The translations under genes were made by a program, and so were the position numbers. Source: Terriglobales bacterium (GTDB lineage: Bacteria; Acidobacteriota; Terriglobia; Terriglobales; Acidobacteriaceae). Taken from it: a DNA stretch of 64,000 nucleotides. A model generated the notes under the pieces. The model was not told the DNA's origin, ran no database searches, and saw only the letters and a list, made by a program, of their open reading frames with translations. The stretch spans positions 1-64,000 of the forward strand of contig JACPNP010000060.1 in assembly GCA_016185365.1 (NCBI GenBank). Direction: 5' to 3'. This document shows positions 63,657-64,000 of the stretch, piece by piece (the first letter of the stretch is position 1; each line of letters begins with the position of its first letter).

Positions 63657-64000
63657 ATGGACTTCCTCTCCACCATGCGGCTCGCTCTGCGCGCGTTGGC
63701 GCGCAACAAGATGCGCTCCGGCCTGACCATGCTGGGCATCATCATCGGCGTGGGCGCCGTGATCGCCATGGTCGGCATCGGCCAGGGCGCCGACCGCCAG
63801 ATCCAGGACCAGATCGCCGCCCTCGGTTCCAACATGCTCTTCGTCGGCTCCGGCTCGGTGAACCGTGGCGGCATGCGCATGGGTTCCGGCGCCACCAAGA
63901 CCCTGGTGCAGGACGACGCCGCCGCCATCCTGCGCGAGTGTCCGCAAGTGGCCGCCGGCTCCGCCGGGACCGTCACCGGCGCGCAAGTGGTCCATGAGAA
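63657..64000 (+). CDS. MacB-type ABC transporter permease (3' end outside window)
   Basis: The first 114 codons are present from the ATG at 63657, 1 nt after the ATPase stop. The protein starts LSTMRLALRALARNKMRSG, then a membrane helix LTMLGIIIGVGAVIAMVGIG and the beginning of the MacB periplasmic domain (IQDQIAALGSNMLFVGSGS). This is the FtsX/MacB permease family. The gene runs off the window. Confidence 0.9.
   Translation, partial: MDFLSTMRLALRALARNKMRSGLTMLGIIIGVGAVIAMVGIGQGADRQIQDQIAALGSNMLFVGSGSVNRGGMRMGSGATKTLVQDDAAAILRECPQVAAGSAGTVTGAQVVHE

Overview
The window is a high-GC, gene-dense bacterial chromosome segment. The gene content points to Acidobacteriota, probably a Terriglobia (Koribacter-like) lineage. 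The clues are paired VWFA-related secreted proteins, a TamA-like/SurA-N/TamB outer-membrane cluster, a DUF1015 gene, a sigma factor followed by a DUF4097 protein, an HspR-controlled dnaK-dnaJ locus and exported BON proteins. This placement is inference from gene content; no rRNA or tRNA gene was seen. It reads as core chromosome: there is no phage, integrase, IS transposase or CRISPR array.

Layout. 1-7.6 kb: outer-membrane assembly (TamA/BamA-like, SurA-N, TamB), then Pcm and a BON protein. 7.6-12.2 kb (minus): heat-shock locus hspR, lipoprotein, dnaJ, DUF4440 protein, dnaK, with a sigma70-type promoter overlapped by a HAIR operator. 12.2-20.1 kb: beta-barrel protein, two APC permeases, DUF1272 zinc-ribbon protein, ferredoxin-NADP reductase, phosphoesterase, a broken glmS, purS. 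20.2-24.5 kb: ECF sigma fused to an anti-sigma-like membrane tail, DUF4097 protein, shikimate kinase, a broken AI-2E-type transporter. 24.5-32.2 kb: asd-lysC-dapB-dapA, a MATE pump, and two PLP enzymes of transsulfuration. 32.3-38.7 kb: two VWFA proteins, a frameshifted DUF1015 gene, and amidase-GerMN-murI for the cell wall. 38.8-49.8 kb: rph, a class I aldolase, an SDR, an esterase, guaA, an SRPBCC protein, a membrane protein, leuS, nfo. 50-58.2 kb: exported RidA, a frameshifted sulfatase, a methyltransferase, DAHP synthase, a YVTN lipoprotein, a bacilliredoxin, murB. 58.4-61.2 kb: molybdate uptake modC-modB-modA with an HTH-TOBE regulator. 61.3-64 kb: MacA-MacB-type efflux, cut off by the window end.

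Two features go beyond ordinary annotation. First, many intergenic gaps are filled by degenerate tandem arrays of 6-, 7- or 8-nt words (for example GATTTAC, GAAACTT, ACTGACT, NATCTGC, CAATTACC, TTTGCY). These arrays run right up to start codons, or contain or touch stop codons, and several genes preceded by one have no visible Shine-Dalgarno sequence. Other dispersed palindromic repeats share the same gaps, and one copy sits in frame inside murB. Second, at least six genes carry internal losses or junctions (BON protein, glmS, sigma/anti-sigma, AI-2E transporter, DUF1015, sulfatase). The three clear frameshifts all need the same +1 correction. These are either real deletions or assembly errors, which read mapping would settle.
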